Shown here: one piece after another, positions 9,439-18,572 of the stretch
Layout of the letters: each line of letters begins with the position of its first letter
Position numbering within the stretch: the first letter of the stretch is position 1
Assembly: GCA_964621755.1 (NCBI GenBank)
Contig: CAZUPI010000015.1
Span: forward strand, 1 to 62,784
DNA: 62,784 nucleotides
Source: UMGS1696 sp964621755
GTDB taxonomy: Bacteria; Bacillota; Clostridia; Oscillospirales; CAG-272
Direction of reading: 5' to 3'
The notes under the pieces: generated by a model
The model's database searches: none
Seen by the model: only the letters and a program-made list of their open reading frames with translations
Told to the model about the DNA's origin: nothing
Position numbers and translations under genes: made by a program

Positions 9439-9462
9439 ATGATCCTATTCCTTTCTGTATGG

Positions 9463-10662
9463 TTATTGATTCGCTAACCACTCGCTGTCGACCAATTCGC
9501 CACCCGGGATATCGATACCGGGCTGAATTTCGAGGTCAGAACCGATTACCGTGATTTTTTCGCCGCTGCTCTTGGTGCGTCCGATTACGCAACCCGCTCC
9601 GATTTTAGTACTGCTGTCAATAATGGAGTAGTTGATGGTCGCGCCTTCCGCAATGGTAACGTTGCGCATGATGATGGAGTCCTTGATGTATGCACCGCGC
9701 GCCACCTTTACACCGCTTGAGAGGACCGAATTCTCCACGATGCCTTCGATATTACAACCCTCAGTAATAAGAGAATTCGAAATTTTTGCAAAATCTCCAA
9801 TAAAATGCGGAGGCTCAGAATAATTTCTGGAATAGATTCGCCAGCTGCTGTCGCGGAGGTCAAAGTTCGGCTTGTCGCCGATTAAGTCCATATTCGCTTC
9901 CCAGAGAGACTGTATCGTTCCCACGTCCTTCCAGTAGCCGGAGAAGGGATAGGCATACATTGACCGTCCATCTGCAAGCATTTTCGGGATGATATTTTTT
10001 CCAAAATCCTTGGAAGACTTGGGGTCAGCTTCATCCTCAATGAGATACTTCTGCAGCAGCTCCTTATTGAAAATGTAGATACCCATCGACGCCTTCGTAC
10101 TCTTGGGATGCTTTGGCTTTTCCTCGAACTCCACAATTCGCAGGTTCTCGTCGGTGTTCATGATGCCGAAACGGCTTGCTTCTTCAAGGGTTACTTCCAG
10201 TACCGCGATGGTACAATCGGCATTTTTCGCCTTGTGAGCTTCCAGCATTTTGCCGTAGTCCATTTTATAAATGTGGTCGCCTGACAAAATCAGCACGTAG
10301 TCCGGGTCGTACCGATTGATAAAGTCGAGGTTTTGGTAGATAGCGTTCGCCGTACCCTTGTACCAGTCTGCACCCGATTTTGCCTGATACGGCGGCAATA
10401 CCATGACGCCGCTCTGCGCACGGTCGAGGTCCCACGGTTCCCCATTCCCGATGTATTCGTTAAGTGCGAGAGGCTGATATTGGGTCAGAACTCCTACTGT
10501 GTAAATGCCAGAGTTAACACAATTCGACATTGGGAAGTCGATAATGCGATACTTACCTCCAAACCGCACCGCAGGCTTTGCAGTTTTTTCGGTTAGTGTA
10601 TAAAGTCTGCTGCCCTGCCCGCCCGCAAGCAGCATAGCAACACATTCCTGCTTCTTTAACAT
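9463..10662 (-). CDS. glgC: Glucose-1-phosphate adenylyltransferase
   Basis: 399 aa. It makes ADP-glucose from ATP and glucose-1-phosphate, the committed step of glycogen synthesis. Visible are AMLLAGGQGSRLYTLT with the signature loop, KPAVRFGGKYRIIDF, SGDHIYKMDYG with the metal-binding Asp, and a C-terminal beta-helix. An upstream GTG at 10674 is in frame, but it overlaps the GGAGG sequence that serves ATG 10662, so the ATG was chosen. It lies 15 nt from glgB. Confidence 0.95.
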   Translation of the reverse strand: MLKKQECVAMLLAGGQGSRLYTLTEKTAKPAVRFGGKYRIIDFPMSNCVNSGIYTVGVLTQYQPLALNEYIGNGEPWDLDRAQSGVMVLPPYQAKSGADWYKGTANAIYQNLDFINRYDPDYVLILSGDHIYKMDYGKMLEAHKAKNADCTIAVLEVTLEEASRFGIMNTDENLRIVEFEEKPKHPKSTKASMGIYIFNKELLQKYLIEDEADPKSSKDFGKNIIPKMLADGRSMYAYPFSGYWKDVGTIQSLWEANMDLIGDKPNFDLRDSSWRIYSRNYSEPPHFIGDFAKISNSLITEGCNIEGIVENSVLSSGVKVARGAYIKDSIIMRNVTIAEGATINYSIIDSSTKIGAGCVIGRTKSSGEKITVIGSDLEIQPGIDIPGGELVDSEWLANQ

Positions 10663-10677
10663 AGTTACCTCCACTTT

Positions 10678-12663
10678 TTAGCTATTCAATTGTTTTTGAA
10701 GAATGATACCTCCGAGCGCCGGAAGTGTGATTTCAATTTCGTTTTCACGTTTACCATCCTCTTTGACGATAGAGCGTGTTCTCACGGTCTCCTCATTCAG
10801 ATTATTTTTGCCGCCAAACTCGTACCTATCTGTTGTCATCACTTCCTCATATCTGCCCATTTTCGGCACACGGATTTTGAATTTTTCCCGCACTACGGGG
10901 GCAAAGTTCAACGCAACGATAAGCTCATGTCCTTTCTTATCGCGACGGCGGTAGGAGATTACATTCAAATCCGCCATATTCGGTTCAATCCACTCAAAAC
11001 CGTCCCACGTATCATCAATTTCCCACAGATCAGGATTCTCGAGGTAAAAATGATTCATCGCCCGTACAAACCGCTGCATTTCAACGTGACGCGGGTATTC
11101 TATCATAAACCATTCAAGCTCATTTTCACAATCCCATTCACGGAACTGTGCGAACTCCGTCCCCATAAACATGAGCTTTTTGCCCGGAAGCGTCATCATA
11201 TACATAAGGAATGTGCGCATTCCGGCAAACTTGTCGTCGTATTCGCCAAACATCTTGTCAACCAGTGATTTTTTACCATGTACCACTTCATCGTGTGACA
11301 CTGGTAATATATAGTTTTCACTGAACGCATACATCAATGGGAATGTCAACTTGTTGTGTATATATTTTCGCGCGATAGGGTCTGTCGCCACGTACTCGAA
11401 CATATCGTTGGCAAAGCCCATATTCCATTTAAAGTTGAAGCCAAGTCCGCCTTCATAGACAGGCTTCGTTATCATCGGCCATGAGGTCGACTCTTCCGCT
11501 ATCATCAGCGCATCAGGAAATTCTGCAAATACAGTTGTATTCAGCTTCTGGAAGAACGCAATCGCTTCAAGATTGTGATTGGTCCCCTTCGAATTTGGAA
11601 TCCATTCGCCAGGCTCACGGTCGTAATCCAAGTACAGCATCGACGCCACAGCATCGATTCGCAGCCCGTCTGCATGATACTCGCGTAACCAGAACATCGC
11701 ATTTGACACAAGGAATGACTGCACTTCCGGACGCCCCACATCAAAATATCGGGTTCCCCATCCCCGATTTTCTATGCGGTCCGCACCCTGGTATTCATAC
11801 AGCGGCTGACCATCGAATTCATAGAGTCCGTGCCTGTCCTTCGGAAAATGCGCAGGAACCCAGTCGAGGATAACCCCGATTCCGTTCTCGTGCATTTTTT
11901 CCACAAAATAACGGAAATCCTCCGGTGTGCCATACCGTGAAGTCGGAGCGTAGTATCCACAAACCTGATAACCCCAAGAGCCGTCGAAAGGATGTTCCAT
12001 GACCGGCAGAAGTTCCACATGTGTATAGCCCATATCCACTACATAAGGGGCAAGCTTGTCTGCAATTTCGCGATAATTCAGATAATGCTTACCATCAGCG
12101 GTGGATTTCCCGTCGAGCGTGCGCCAAGACCCGAGATGAATCTCATATATATTAAGCGGTGCGCTGTAAAAATGGTTTACTTTCGGTTTAAAGCCCCGCT
12201 GCTTCGGGCAAACCGTAGCTCTGCGTTTTTTCATCCAATCCGCGTCTTTCCATGTATGACCAGAAATATCGCAGATGATAGACGCAGTTTCCTTCAAAGT
12301 CTGAGACGCAAAAGCATACGGGTCCGCTTTCAGATAAGTGACTCCGTTTTTGCCTTTCACGGCAAACTTATAGAATTTTCCTTCGAGACTGTCAGGAGAC
12401 TGATAGGTGACTTCCCAGATTCCATTTTCGGTAACCCTGTGCAGAGGCAGACCGTTTGTCCAGTCAGTGAAGTCAGAGTTCAGTGTAACAAAGGTGGCGT
12501 TCGGCGCCCACACGCGGAAAGTATAGGCATATCCGTCGTCTTGCTCTGTACAATGAACCCCCATATAGTCATATGATTGATAATTAGTTCCCTGATGGAA
12601 AAGATATGCCGGAAGTGAATTATTTTCACCAACTGACATGTTTTCAAAATCGTTCATTTTCAT
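10678..12663 (-). CDS. glgB: 1,4-alpha-glucan branching enzyme
   Basis: 661 aa. GH13 branching enzyme introducing alpha-1,6 branches. It has an N-terminal CBM48 (YTFRVWAPNATFVTL) and then a barrel with the sites GLRIDAVASMLYLDY (nucleophile Asp), MIAEESTSWP (acid/base Glu) and PVSHDEVVHGKKSL (third Asp). It is the first gene of the operon: its own strong promoter lies 22-50 nt upstream, and AAAGGATGG precedes ATG 12663. Order of synthesis (B, C, D, A) followed by degradation (P, amylase) is typical of a clostridial glycogen operon. Confidence 0.95.
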   Translation of the reverse strand: MKMNDFENMSVGENNSLPAYLFHQGTNYQSYDYMGVHCTEQDDGYAYTFRVWAPNATFVTLNSDFTDWTNGLPLHRVTENGIWEVTYQSPDSLEGKFYKFAVKGKNGVTYLKADPYAFASQTLKETASIICDISGHTWKDADWMKKRRATVCPKQRGFKPKVNHFYSAPLNIYEIHLGSWRTLDGKSTADGKHYLNYREIADKLAPYVVDMGYTHVELLPVMEHPFDGSWGYQVCGYYAPTSRYGTPEDFRYFVEKMHENGIGVILDWVPAHFPKDRHGLYEFDGQPLYEYQGADRIENRGWGTRYFDVGRPEVQSFLVSNAMFWLREYHADGLRIDAVASMLYLDYDREPGEWIPNSKGTNHNLEAIAFFQKLNTTVFAEFPDALMIAEESTSWPMITKPVYEGGLGFNFKWNMGFANDMFEYVATDPIARKYIHNKLTFPLMYAFSENYILPVSHDEVVHGKKSLVDKMFGEYDDKFAGMRTFLMYMMTLPGKKLMFMGTEFAQFREWDCENELEWFMIEYPRHVEMQRFVRAMNHFYLENPDLWEIDDTWDGFEWIEPNMADLNVISYRRRDKKGHELIVALNFAPVVREKFKIRVPKMGRYEEVMTTDRYEFGGKNNLNEETVRTRSIVKEDGKRENEIEITLPALGGIILQKQLNS

Positions 12664-12684
12664 AATCCATCCTTTCCTGTTTCA

Positions 12685-12713
12685 ATTATACAATAAAAAC
12701 AACTTTATTTCAA
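12685..12713 (-). promoter_or_regulatory. Promoter of the glycogen operon
   Basis: On the minus strand TTGAAA (12713-12708), 17 nt spacer, TATAAT (12690-12685). This is a near-consensus housekeeping promoter just ahead of glgB, and no other promoter this good was noticed within the operon. Confidence 0.8.
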
Positions 12714-12933
12714 GAGCTTTTTTGAGGAATTCATAAATTGTTTTTCAAAAAAATGAAAAGTATTTTGTCACATTATACAATCGCAGCCCATAAACCGTTG
12801 AAAAAAGGCTCACTTTAAACTTATTCCAGCATTGAAATGAATACAAAATACCAAAAAGAGTAAGCAATCCACTTACTCGAAGCATTTTCAATATGATTCA
12901 ATTTTATTCGTAATTTACTATAAACCTGCGCGC
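12714..12933. other. Non-coding gap between mpg terminator and glgB promoter
   Basis: A/T-rich, no convincing ORF. It contains a hairpin GAGTAAG/CTTACTC at 12858-12878 which on the minus strand is followed by CTTTTTGG, so it may be a second, weaker terminator for the upstream mpg cluster. Nothing else recognised. Confidence 0.4.
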
Positions 12934-12971
12934 AAAAAAACAATGGGGGAACTTTCTAAAAAGTCCCCCTA
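12934..12971 (-). terminator. Intrinsic terminator after mpg
   Basis: Inverted repeat AGGGGGACTTTTT/AAAGTTCCCCC (about 12944-12971). On the minus strand it is followed by TTG and a run of seven T (12940-12934). It lies about 17 nt past the mpg stop codon. Confidence 0.85.
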
Positions 12972-12987
12972 ATGTTTCTCAGTAAAC

Positions 12988-13680
12988 TCACACAAAAATC
13001 GGAACGCCTTTTTCCGATTTTGCAGTAAACCGCCATGGATATTGTGCGGCTTCTCCGGCGTAATCGATTCCGATTCTGGGAAATTTGACAATTTCGGCAG
13101 CGCGATATCCATCATCACGTACAAAAAAGCCGCATGCGAAAAAGTTTTCGTTTTCCGGATTTTCAAGCGTCATGTCGAACTTGTCAAGCGAACGGTCAAT
13201 GGACATGGCAATACACAGTTTGCCCGGTCCGTTTGTCAGTGAGTACAGCTCTTTTTCGGAAAGCTCCGACGCAACTTGCACCACATTTGCTTTTTTTCGT
13301 CTTCCCTTCGCCATGTATGAAGCGTGCATAACGTCCTGTCCGGATATCGGATATACAGCACGGATTAAGACCGCCTCAGGCGTTTCGGCTGAATTTGCGG
13401 TAATGTTCATACAGGAGTAAATTCCGTAAATCAAATATACATACGCGTGCCCGCCCGGGAGGTACATTGTTTCCGTTCTCGCCGTCCGTCTGCCGCCGTA
13501 AGCGTGTGACGCACGGTCAATAACTCCCATGTATGCCTCCGTTTCCGTAATAACGCCGGCAACTTCAATTCCGTTTACGCGATGCACAAGGGTCATGCCA
13601 ATCAGACGTTTTGCCAAAGTAAGCGCATCGACCGCATAAAATTCACGGGGCAGCGGGTGGCGTGCGGCGCGCTCAGTCAA
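12988..13680 (-). CDS. 3-methyladenine DNA glycosylase (Mpg/AAG family)
   Basis: 230 aa. It excises alkylated and deaminated purines in base excision repair. The AAG fold motifs are clear: LPREFYAVDALTLAKRLIG at the start, ETEAYMG with the catalytic Glu, DRASHAYGG, RTETMYLPGGHAYVYLIYG and NGPGKLCIAM. No ATG is available before the conserved start of the domain. The frame begins with TTG at 13680, which overlaps the end of the upstream gene by 8 nt and implies coupling. Placement two genes downstream of lexA, in the same direction, suggests it may share SOS-linked expression, although no terminator or promoter test is possible here. Confidence 0.9.
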   Translation of the reverse strand: MTERAARHPLPREFYAVDALTLAKRLIGMTLVHRVNGIEVAGVITETEAYMGVIDRASHAYGGRRTARTETMYLPGGHAYVYLIYGIYSCMNITANSAETPEAVLIRAVYPISGQDVMHASYMAKGRRKKANVVQVASELSEKELYSLTNGPGKLCIAMSIDRSLDKFDMTLENPENENFFACGFFVRDDGYRAAEIVKFPRIGIDYAGEAAQYPWRFTAKSEKGVPIFV

Positions 13681-13966
13681 AGCAGAGAGGCGTCGTCGGG
13701 CAGCTCTGGCGCGGGTTCGCCATCATCGGCGCGACCGTATCACGCCACTTTTTATAGTGCTCAGTTTCCTTGTGAGCTGCAGCCGCAGCCGTATCGGCGT
13801 AAACCTCATACAGAATAAACTTCGTGGGGTCGTTATTTGCATGAAGTACGTCAAAGCGGACGTTTCCCGGCTCTTTCCGTGAATTTTTATAGTTGTATTC
13901 CGTAATTTCCGCAAACGCGTCGACAAACTCCGGAATCACATCCACATACACAACAGTTGCTATCAT
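13673..13966 (-). CDS. ABM-domain protein, putative quinol monooxygenase
   Basis: 97 aa. A single antibiotic biosynthesis monooxygenase fold (ferredoxin-like): MIATVVYVDVIPEFVDAFAE, then EPGNVRFDVLHANNDPTKF, LYEVYAD and HKETEHYKKWRDTV. It resembles YgiN/LsrG-type small proteins that act on quinols or signalling sugars; the substrate cannot be assigned. GTAGGAGT precedes ATG 13966, which was chosen over a longer frame lacking a ribosome binding site. It overlaps mpg and follows the VOC gene by 19 nt. Confidence 0.8.
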   Translation of the reverse strand: MIATVVYVDVIPEFVDAFAEITEYNYKNSRKEPGNVRFDVLHANNDPTKFILYEVYADTAAAAAHKETEHYKKWRDTVAPMMANPRQSCPTTPLCFD

Positions 13967-13985
13967 ATCGGATACTCCTACTTTT

Positions 13986-14402
13986 TTATTCAGCAGAAAC
14001 GATGCGGAAAAGTTCAAGTTCCTCACCGGACGGCCCATAAACAAAACCACAGTTAAGCGTAATCTTTACGGGTGCAGAATCCAGCGGCACCACCTTCGGC
14101 AGCGACTTCGGCTTTGCACCTGCCTTCAGTGCGGTTTCATATGCGGCGTCTACATCATCCACCTTGAGTGCAAAGTGGATATACTGCGGATTTGCACGCT
14201 CTGCATCAGTTCCACCTGCGAACAGCTCCAAAATACCGCCGTCGCCGAGGTCGAGCATCGCGATTTTTCCGTCGCCTTCTCCCCACATCGTGTACAGCTT
14301 CATGCCGAGTCCCTCGGTATAGAACTTTATGGATTCCTCAAAGTTCACTGCCTTGAGCGCTATGTGATGGAACCCCATACCTTTAATGACTTCGTTTGCC
14401 AT
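13986..14402 (-). CDS. VOC/glyoxalase-fold protein
   Basis: 138 aa. Two beta-alpha-beta-beta-beta halves of the vicinal oxygen chelate fold are visible. GFHHIALKAVNFEESIKFY gives the first metal His, ILELFAGG gives a Glu, and QYIHFALKVDDVDAAYE and PSGEELELFRI supply the second half. The H-E-H-E metal set of glyoxalase-like enzymes can be traced. An AAAGGAG ribosome binding site precedes the ATG. It probably detoxifies an aldehyde or modifies a small metabolite; the substrate is unknown. It lies between lexA and the ABM gene. Confidence 0.85.
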   Translation of the reverse strand: MANEVIKGMGFHHIALKAVNFEESIKFYTEGLGMKLYTMWGEGDGKIAMLDLGDGGILELFAGGTDAERANPQYIHFALKVDDVDAAYETALKAGAKPKSLPKVVPLDSAPVKITLNCGFVYGPSGEELELFRIVSAE

Positions 14403-14464
14403 TGTTGTTCTCCTTTGTGTTTTGATTTTTATAAGATATTTGTGTGATACCTTTCAATCACACT

Positions 14465-15088
14465 TTATCTGTAGTAACGAATGCTCGTAATAACCTTTCC
14501 GAGAATCATCAGACTGGTCACGATTATCGGCAGCATGGTGCGGTTTTCCGGCTGGAGTCTGAAGTGCCCGTCTTCCTTATAGAAGGTTTTTACGGTCGCC
14601 TCATCGTCAATGAGCGCCACAACGATATCGCCGTTTTCAGCGGTCGCCGTTTTTTCGACAATCACGATATCTCCATCTAGGATTCCGGCTTCAATCATGC
14701 TCGTGCCGGATACCCGAAGCGCAAACATTTCATTGTCCGGCAGCGGACGGATTCCGGTAGGATAGTGAATATAGCCCTCGTAATTTTCCACCGCCAGAAT
14801 CGGGGCACCGGCAGTAACCCGTCCGATTATCGGAACTCCTAAGCTGTCGGCCGCTTCACCCGATTCGTCTATACATGCTCCCTCAATGCGGAGGGTCCGG
14901 CTCTTTCCGTTCTCCTTCTGGATATATCCTTTTTTCTCGAGACGCTCCAGACAAGTATGTACTGTGGATGTGCTTTTGATATTCAGCGCCGAACAAATGT
15001 CGCGAATGGAGGGAGAATATCCCTTTTTCTTTATGTTTTCTTTTATATAATCAAAAATTTGCTGTTCCTTTTGGTCAAGCATCATCAT
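14465..15088 (-). CDS. lexA: LexA SOS repressor
   Basis: 207 aa. Residues 1-65 form the winged-helix DNA-binding domain (GYSPSIRDICSALNIKSTST). The cleavage region is VTAGAP (Ala-Gly bond), and the S24 protease dyad is Ser in SGTSMIEAGIL and Lys in EATVKTFYK. AGAGGTGAT precedes ATG 15088, chosen over a 30-residue longer frame without a site. The gene represses SOS functions and cleaves itself on activated RecA. A LexA box overlaps its own promoter, so it is autoregulated. Confidence 0.95.
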   Translation of the reverse strand: MMMLDQKEQQIFDYIKENIKKKGYSPSIRDICSALNIKSTSTVHTCLERLEKKGYIQKENGKSRTLRIEGACIDESGEAADSLGVPIIGRVTAGAPILAVENYEGYIHYPTGIRPLPDNEMFALRVSGTSMIEAGILDGDIVIVEKTATAENGDIVVALIDDEATVKTFYKEDGHFRLQPENRTMLPIIVTSLMILGKVITSIRYYR

Positions 15089-15157
15089 TTCCCTATCACC
15101 TCTGCATAAATTTAAATAATTGGCAAATTGTCGGAAAGTGTAAATATGTACATATTT

Positions 15158-15195
15158 ATTATAACATATAAATTTCAAGATGTAAACACTTGTTC
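15158..15195 (-). promoter_or_regulatory. lexA promoter with LexA operator
   Basis: On the minus strand: GAACAAGTGTTT (15195-15184), which fits the Gram-positive LexA core GAACRNRYGTTY in every position. It overlaps the -35 element TTTACA (15186-15181), which is followed by a 17-nt spacer and TATAAT (15163-15158). Binding of LexA here would block RNA polymerase directly. Confidence 0.8.
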
Positions 15196-15304
15196 TGAAT
15201 TTTTGAGAAATTTTTTCCGTAAGAAATCATCTCGTGTAAATAACCAAAAAATTTTTCTTTTCTGTTACGAAAATGTAAAAATCGAAAAACAAGTCTTCTT
15301 ATGA

Positions 15305-15333
15305 TTGAAAAAATCAGATATTTAGTATATAAT
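15305..15333 (+). promoter_or_regulatory. Promoter of the PEP carboxykinase gene
   Basis: TTGAAA (15305-15310), 17-nt spacer, TATAAT (15328-15333), about 75 nt ahead of the pckG start codon. Confidence 0.8.
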
Positions 15334-15408
15334 GTATCGTAGCAAAACTTTTGAATGTCGTGCCGCAATATTTTCAGTTTTCAATATAAATTATATAAAG
15401 GAGTTATT

Positions 15409-17190
15409 ATGGTTACCAACAAGCATGTCCTCTCATGGGTAGAGGAAATGGCAGCCCTTACCTGCCCTGACAAAATCGTATGGATTGACGGCTCTGAAGA
15501 ACAGGCTGACGCTCTCCGCGCGGAAGCTTGCTCCACAGGTGAAATGATAAAGCTCAATGAAGAAAAGCTTCCCGGATGCTATCTTCACCGCACTGCTGTA
15601 AACGACGTTGCACGTGTTGAAGGCAGAACATTCATTTGCACACGCAAAAAGGAAGACGCCGGCAACATAAACAACTGGATGGACCCCAAGGAATGCTATG
15701 AAAAGCTCTCTAAGCTCTATAATGGCTCCATGAAGGGTAGAACCATGTACGTTATTCCCTACTCCATGGGTATCGTTGGTTCTGACTTTGCAAAGTACGG
15801 CATTGAACTGACCGACTCCATTTATGTTGTTCTCAATATGCTCATCATGACCAGAGTAGGCACAAACGTTCTGGAAGCTCTCGGCGACAGCGCTGACTAC
15901 ATCAAGGGTCTCCACTCCAAGGCACAGCTCGATGAAGAAAACCGTTATATCTGTCACTTCCCGGAAGACAATACCATCTGGTCTGTCAACTCCGGCTACG
16001 GCGGAAACGTACTCCTCGGCAAAAAGTGCTTCGCACTCCGTATCGCATCCTACCTCGGCCGTAAGGAAGGCTGGATGGCTGAACATATGCTCATTCTCGG
16101 AATCGAATTCCCGAACGGCGATATCAAATACATTTCCGCTGCATTCCCGTCCGCATGTGGTAAGACCAACCTCGCAATGCTCATTCCGCCGGAAATCTAC
16201 CGTAAGCAGGGTTACAAGGTATGGTGCGTAGGCGACGACATCGCATGGCTCCGTATCGGTAAAGACGGCAGACTGTGGGCTGTCAACCCGGAAAACGGCT
16301 TCTTCGGTGTTGCTCCCGGCACAAACGAAAAGTCCAACCCGAACGCACTCCACACCTGCATGAAGGATACCATCTTTACAAACGTATGCCACAATCTTGA
16401 CGACAATACTGTTTGGTGGGAAGGCCTTGACAACAATCCGCCGAAGAACGCTGAAAACTGGCGCGGCGAGCGTTGGGATTACACCAAGTATGACAAGGCA
16501 AACAAAGTTCAGACTGCCGGCGCACATCCGAACTCCAGATTCACCGCAAAGGCTATCAACTGCCCGTGCCTCTCCAAGGAATTCAACAACCCGACGGGTG
16601 TTCCGATTTCCGCAATCGTATTCGGCGGCAGGCGCGCAAAGACTGCTCCGCTGGTATACCAGTCCACATCTTGGCAGAACGGTACCTTTGTTGGTTCCAT
16701 TATGGCTTCCGAAACAACCGCAGCTGCATCCGGCGCTGTCGGCGTAGTACGTCGTGACCCGATGGCAATGCGTCCGTTCGCAGGCTACGACATGGGCGAC
16801 TATTTCGGACATTGGCTCGAAATGGGCAAGAAGATTCCGCATGCACCGAAGATTTTCCATGTAAACTGGTTCAGAACCGACGAAAACGGCGACTTCATCT
16901 GGCCCGGCTTCGGCGACAACATGAGAGTTCTTCTCTGGATTCTCGCTCGTTGCGAAGGTACAGTTGACGCAGACCTCACACCTATCGGATACGTACCGAA
17001 GGCAGAGGACATCAACATTGAAGGTCTTAACGGCATCACCATCGACACCATTCGTGAGCTCGTTTCCGTTGACACGGAAAGCTGGAAGGCTGACATTCAG
17101 AACATCAAGGACTTCTATGCGCAGATTGGCGACAGAGTTCCTGCTGAACTGAAGGAAGAACTCGCTGGTCTCGAAGCAAGACTTGGCTAA
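15409..17190 (+). CDS. pckG: Phosphoenolpyruvate carboxykinase (GTP)
   Basis: 593 aa. It interconverts oxaloacetate plus GTP with PEP plus CO2 and GDP. In fermentative anaerobes it can run toward oxaloacetate. The GTP-type family is shown by FPSACGKTNLAM (P-loop with the active-site Cys), the WCVGDDIAWLR metal site, VNPENGFFGVAPGTN and an intact C-terminal nucleotide site. AAAGGAG lies before ATG 15409; a longer frame from 15355 has no site. Codon choice is strongly biased (very frequent CTC, GGC, AAG), which suggests high expression. It is a monocistronic unit between its promoter and a strong hairpin. Confidence 0.96.
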   Translation: MVTNKHVLSWVEEMAALTCPDKIVWIDGSEEQADALRAEACSTGEMIKLNEEKLPGCYLHRTAVNDVARVEGRTFICTRKKEDAGNINNWMDPKECYEKLSKLYNGSMKGRTMYVIPYSMGIVGSDFAKYGIELTDSIYVVLNMLIMTRVGTNVLEALGDSADYIKGLHSKAQLDEENRYICHFPEDNTIWSVNSGYGGNVLLGKKCFALRIASYLGRKEGWMAEHMLILGIEFPNGDIKYISAAFPSACGKTNLAMLIPPEIYRKQGYKVWCVGDDIAWLRIGKDGRLWAVNPENGFFGVAPGTNEKSNPNALHTCMKDTIFTNVCHNLDDNTVWWEGLDNNPPKNAENWRGERWDYTKYDKANKVQTAGAHPNSRFTAKAINCPCLSKEFNNPTGVPISAIVFGGRRAKTAPLVYQSTSWQNGTFVGSIMASETTAAASGAVGVVRRDPMAMRPFAGYDMGDYFGHWLEMGKKIPHAPKIFHVNWFRTDENGDFIWPGFGDNMRVLLWILARCEGTVDADLTPIGYVPKAEDINIEGLNGITIDTIRELVSVDTESWKADIQNIKDFYAQIGDRVPAELKEELAGLEARLG

Positions 17191-17210
17191 TTCCTATAAA
17201 AATATCGCTT

Positions 17211-17250
17211 TAAGGGGAAAACTTTTTTCAGAAAAGTTTTCCCCTTTTCA
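17211..17250 (+). terminator. Intrinsic terminator after pckG
   Basis: Inverted repeat AAGGGGAAAACTTTT / AAAAGTTTTCCCCTT (17212-17226 and 17233-17247), perfect 15-bp arms, followed by a short T stretch. It is a member of the palindrome family with a GGGG...CCCC frame and A/T core. Confidence 0.8.
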
Positions 17251-17301
17251 ATATTGAACAAACACCACGGTCCGTACGGAGATTTTAATTTTAGTTTTGT
17301 A

Positions 17302-17330
17302 TTGATTATACAGATAAATTATGATATAAT
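17302..17330 (+). promoter_or_regulatory. Promoter before the DUF362 gene
   Basis: TTGATT (17302-17307), 17-nt spacer, TATAAT (17325-17330). Transcription would cover the DUF362 gene and probably ispE and the acetyltransferase gene. Confidence 0.75.
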
Positions 17331-17363
17331 GACATTGAATCCATATCATATGAAAGGCAAAAT

Positions 17364-18545
17364 ATGCCCAGTTATACGAATTCCTCGCCGGTATTTGTCC
17401 ACCGATGTGAGGATTACAATGAGAGCAGCCTCTACCTTCTGATAAAGGAAGCGTTTTCTCAGCTTGGTATCGATAAATGTACGTTTGAGAGGAAAAAGGT
17501 CCTGCTGAAGCCCAATCTTGTACTTGCCAAAAGCCCCGACCACGGTGCAACCACACACCCGGCCTTTGCGAAAGCCGCAGCAAAAGTTGTACGCGAGTTG
17601 GGTGCGGCTGATGTGGTTCTCGCGGACAGCCCCGGCGGCCCATACAACGAAACAGCCCTCTCGGTCACCTATAACGTCTGTGGAATGAAACAGGCGGCAC
17701 GCGACGGTGACTTTCGCCTCAACGACAACTTTTCTTTTTCTCCGTTCTATCCCAACATGGAAAAGCTGAAAATGCTGAACATGATTGACGTTTATCGGGA
17801 AGCCGATGTGGTAGTCGACCTATGCCGGCTGAAAACCCATACCCTTACCGGAATGAGTTGTGCTGTAAAAAATCTATACGGACTGATTCCGGGCGTGGAA
17901 AAATTCCAGATGCACTCGAATTTTCCGCGCATCGACGATTTTTCAGAAATGTTGGTCGACCTCGCCTCCTACGTTACGGCAAACAAAACGTTTGTCGCAA
18001 TATGTGACGCAGTGGTATCTATGGAGGGAAACGGACCGTCATACGGCACACCCAAGAAAACAGGATTGATGCTCGTATCCCGCTCCCCGTTTGCGCTTGA
18101 TGTAATTGGGGAAAGAATCATCTACGGTGCAAAATCGGACGATACGGCAAATATAAAACACCTTGATGCGGCAGCGCGGCGCGGAATAATGCCACGAAGG
18201 TGGCAGGATATCGAAATCGTCGGTGATATCGACTATCCGGTGTACGATTTCAAAATTCCCGATTCAGGCGCCGGATCGTTTCTGCGAAATTTGCCAAACA
18301 TCATGGGCGGCAGACTTGCAGAATTATTCAGTGCACGTCCGCTGATTAACACGAAAAAATGCGTCGGATGCGGTAAATGCGCGGAATCCTGTCCGAGAAA
18401 AACGATAAAAATTTTGGAAACCCACGGGCGTAAGCTGGCGCAGATTGACAAAACAAACTGCATTCGGTGCTACTGCTGTCAGGAATTGTGTCCGATAGGC
18501 GCAGTAGACACCAAACAAAATATTCTCATTAAGCTGATTCACTGA
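17364..18545 (+). CDS. DUF362 protein with two 4Fe-4S clusters
   Basis: 393 aa. Residues about 1-300 form the DUF362 domain (VLLKPNLVLAKSPDHGATTH, VVDLCRLKTHTLTGMSCAVK, CDAVVSMEGNGPSYG). The C-terminus is a ferredoxin with two CxxCxxCxxxCP motifs (CVGCGKCAESCP near 332; CIRCYCCQELCP near 372). DUF362 proteins of anaerobes are thought to be iron-sulfur redox or maturation proteins with no firmly known substrate. It is cytosolic, with no signal peptide. It lies 27 nt before ispE in the same direction. ispE serves isoprenoid synthesis, whose later steps use Fe-S enzymes; a link is possible but only inferred. Confidence 0.88.
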   Translation: MPSYTNSSPVFVHRCEDYNESSLYLLIKEAFSQLGIDKCTFERKKVLLKPNLVLAKSPDHGATTHPAFAKAAAKVVRELGAADVVLADSPGGPYNETALSVTYNVCGMKQAARDGDFRLNDNFSFSPFYPNMEKLKMLNMIDVYREADVVVDLCRLKTHTLTGMSCAVKNLYGLIPGVEKFQMHSNFPRIDDFSEMLVDLASYVTANKTFVAICDAVVSMEGNGPSYGTPKKTGLMLVSRSPFALDVIGERIIYGAKSDDTANIKHLDAAARRGIMPRRWQDIEIVGDIDYPVYDFKIPDSGAGSFLRNLPNIMGGRLAELFSARPLINTKKCVGCGKCAESCPRKTIKILETHGRKLAQIDKTNCIRCYCCQELCPIGAVDTKQNILIKLIH

Positions 18546-18572
18546 AAACTACAGGATAAACGGGTACATAGC

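Noticed and set aside
15433..16860. Long open frame (475 codons) on the minus strand opposite pckG
   Set aside because: It is a shadow of the strongly biased pckG codons, has no ribosome binding site or known motif, and pckG itself is unmistakable.
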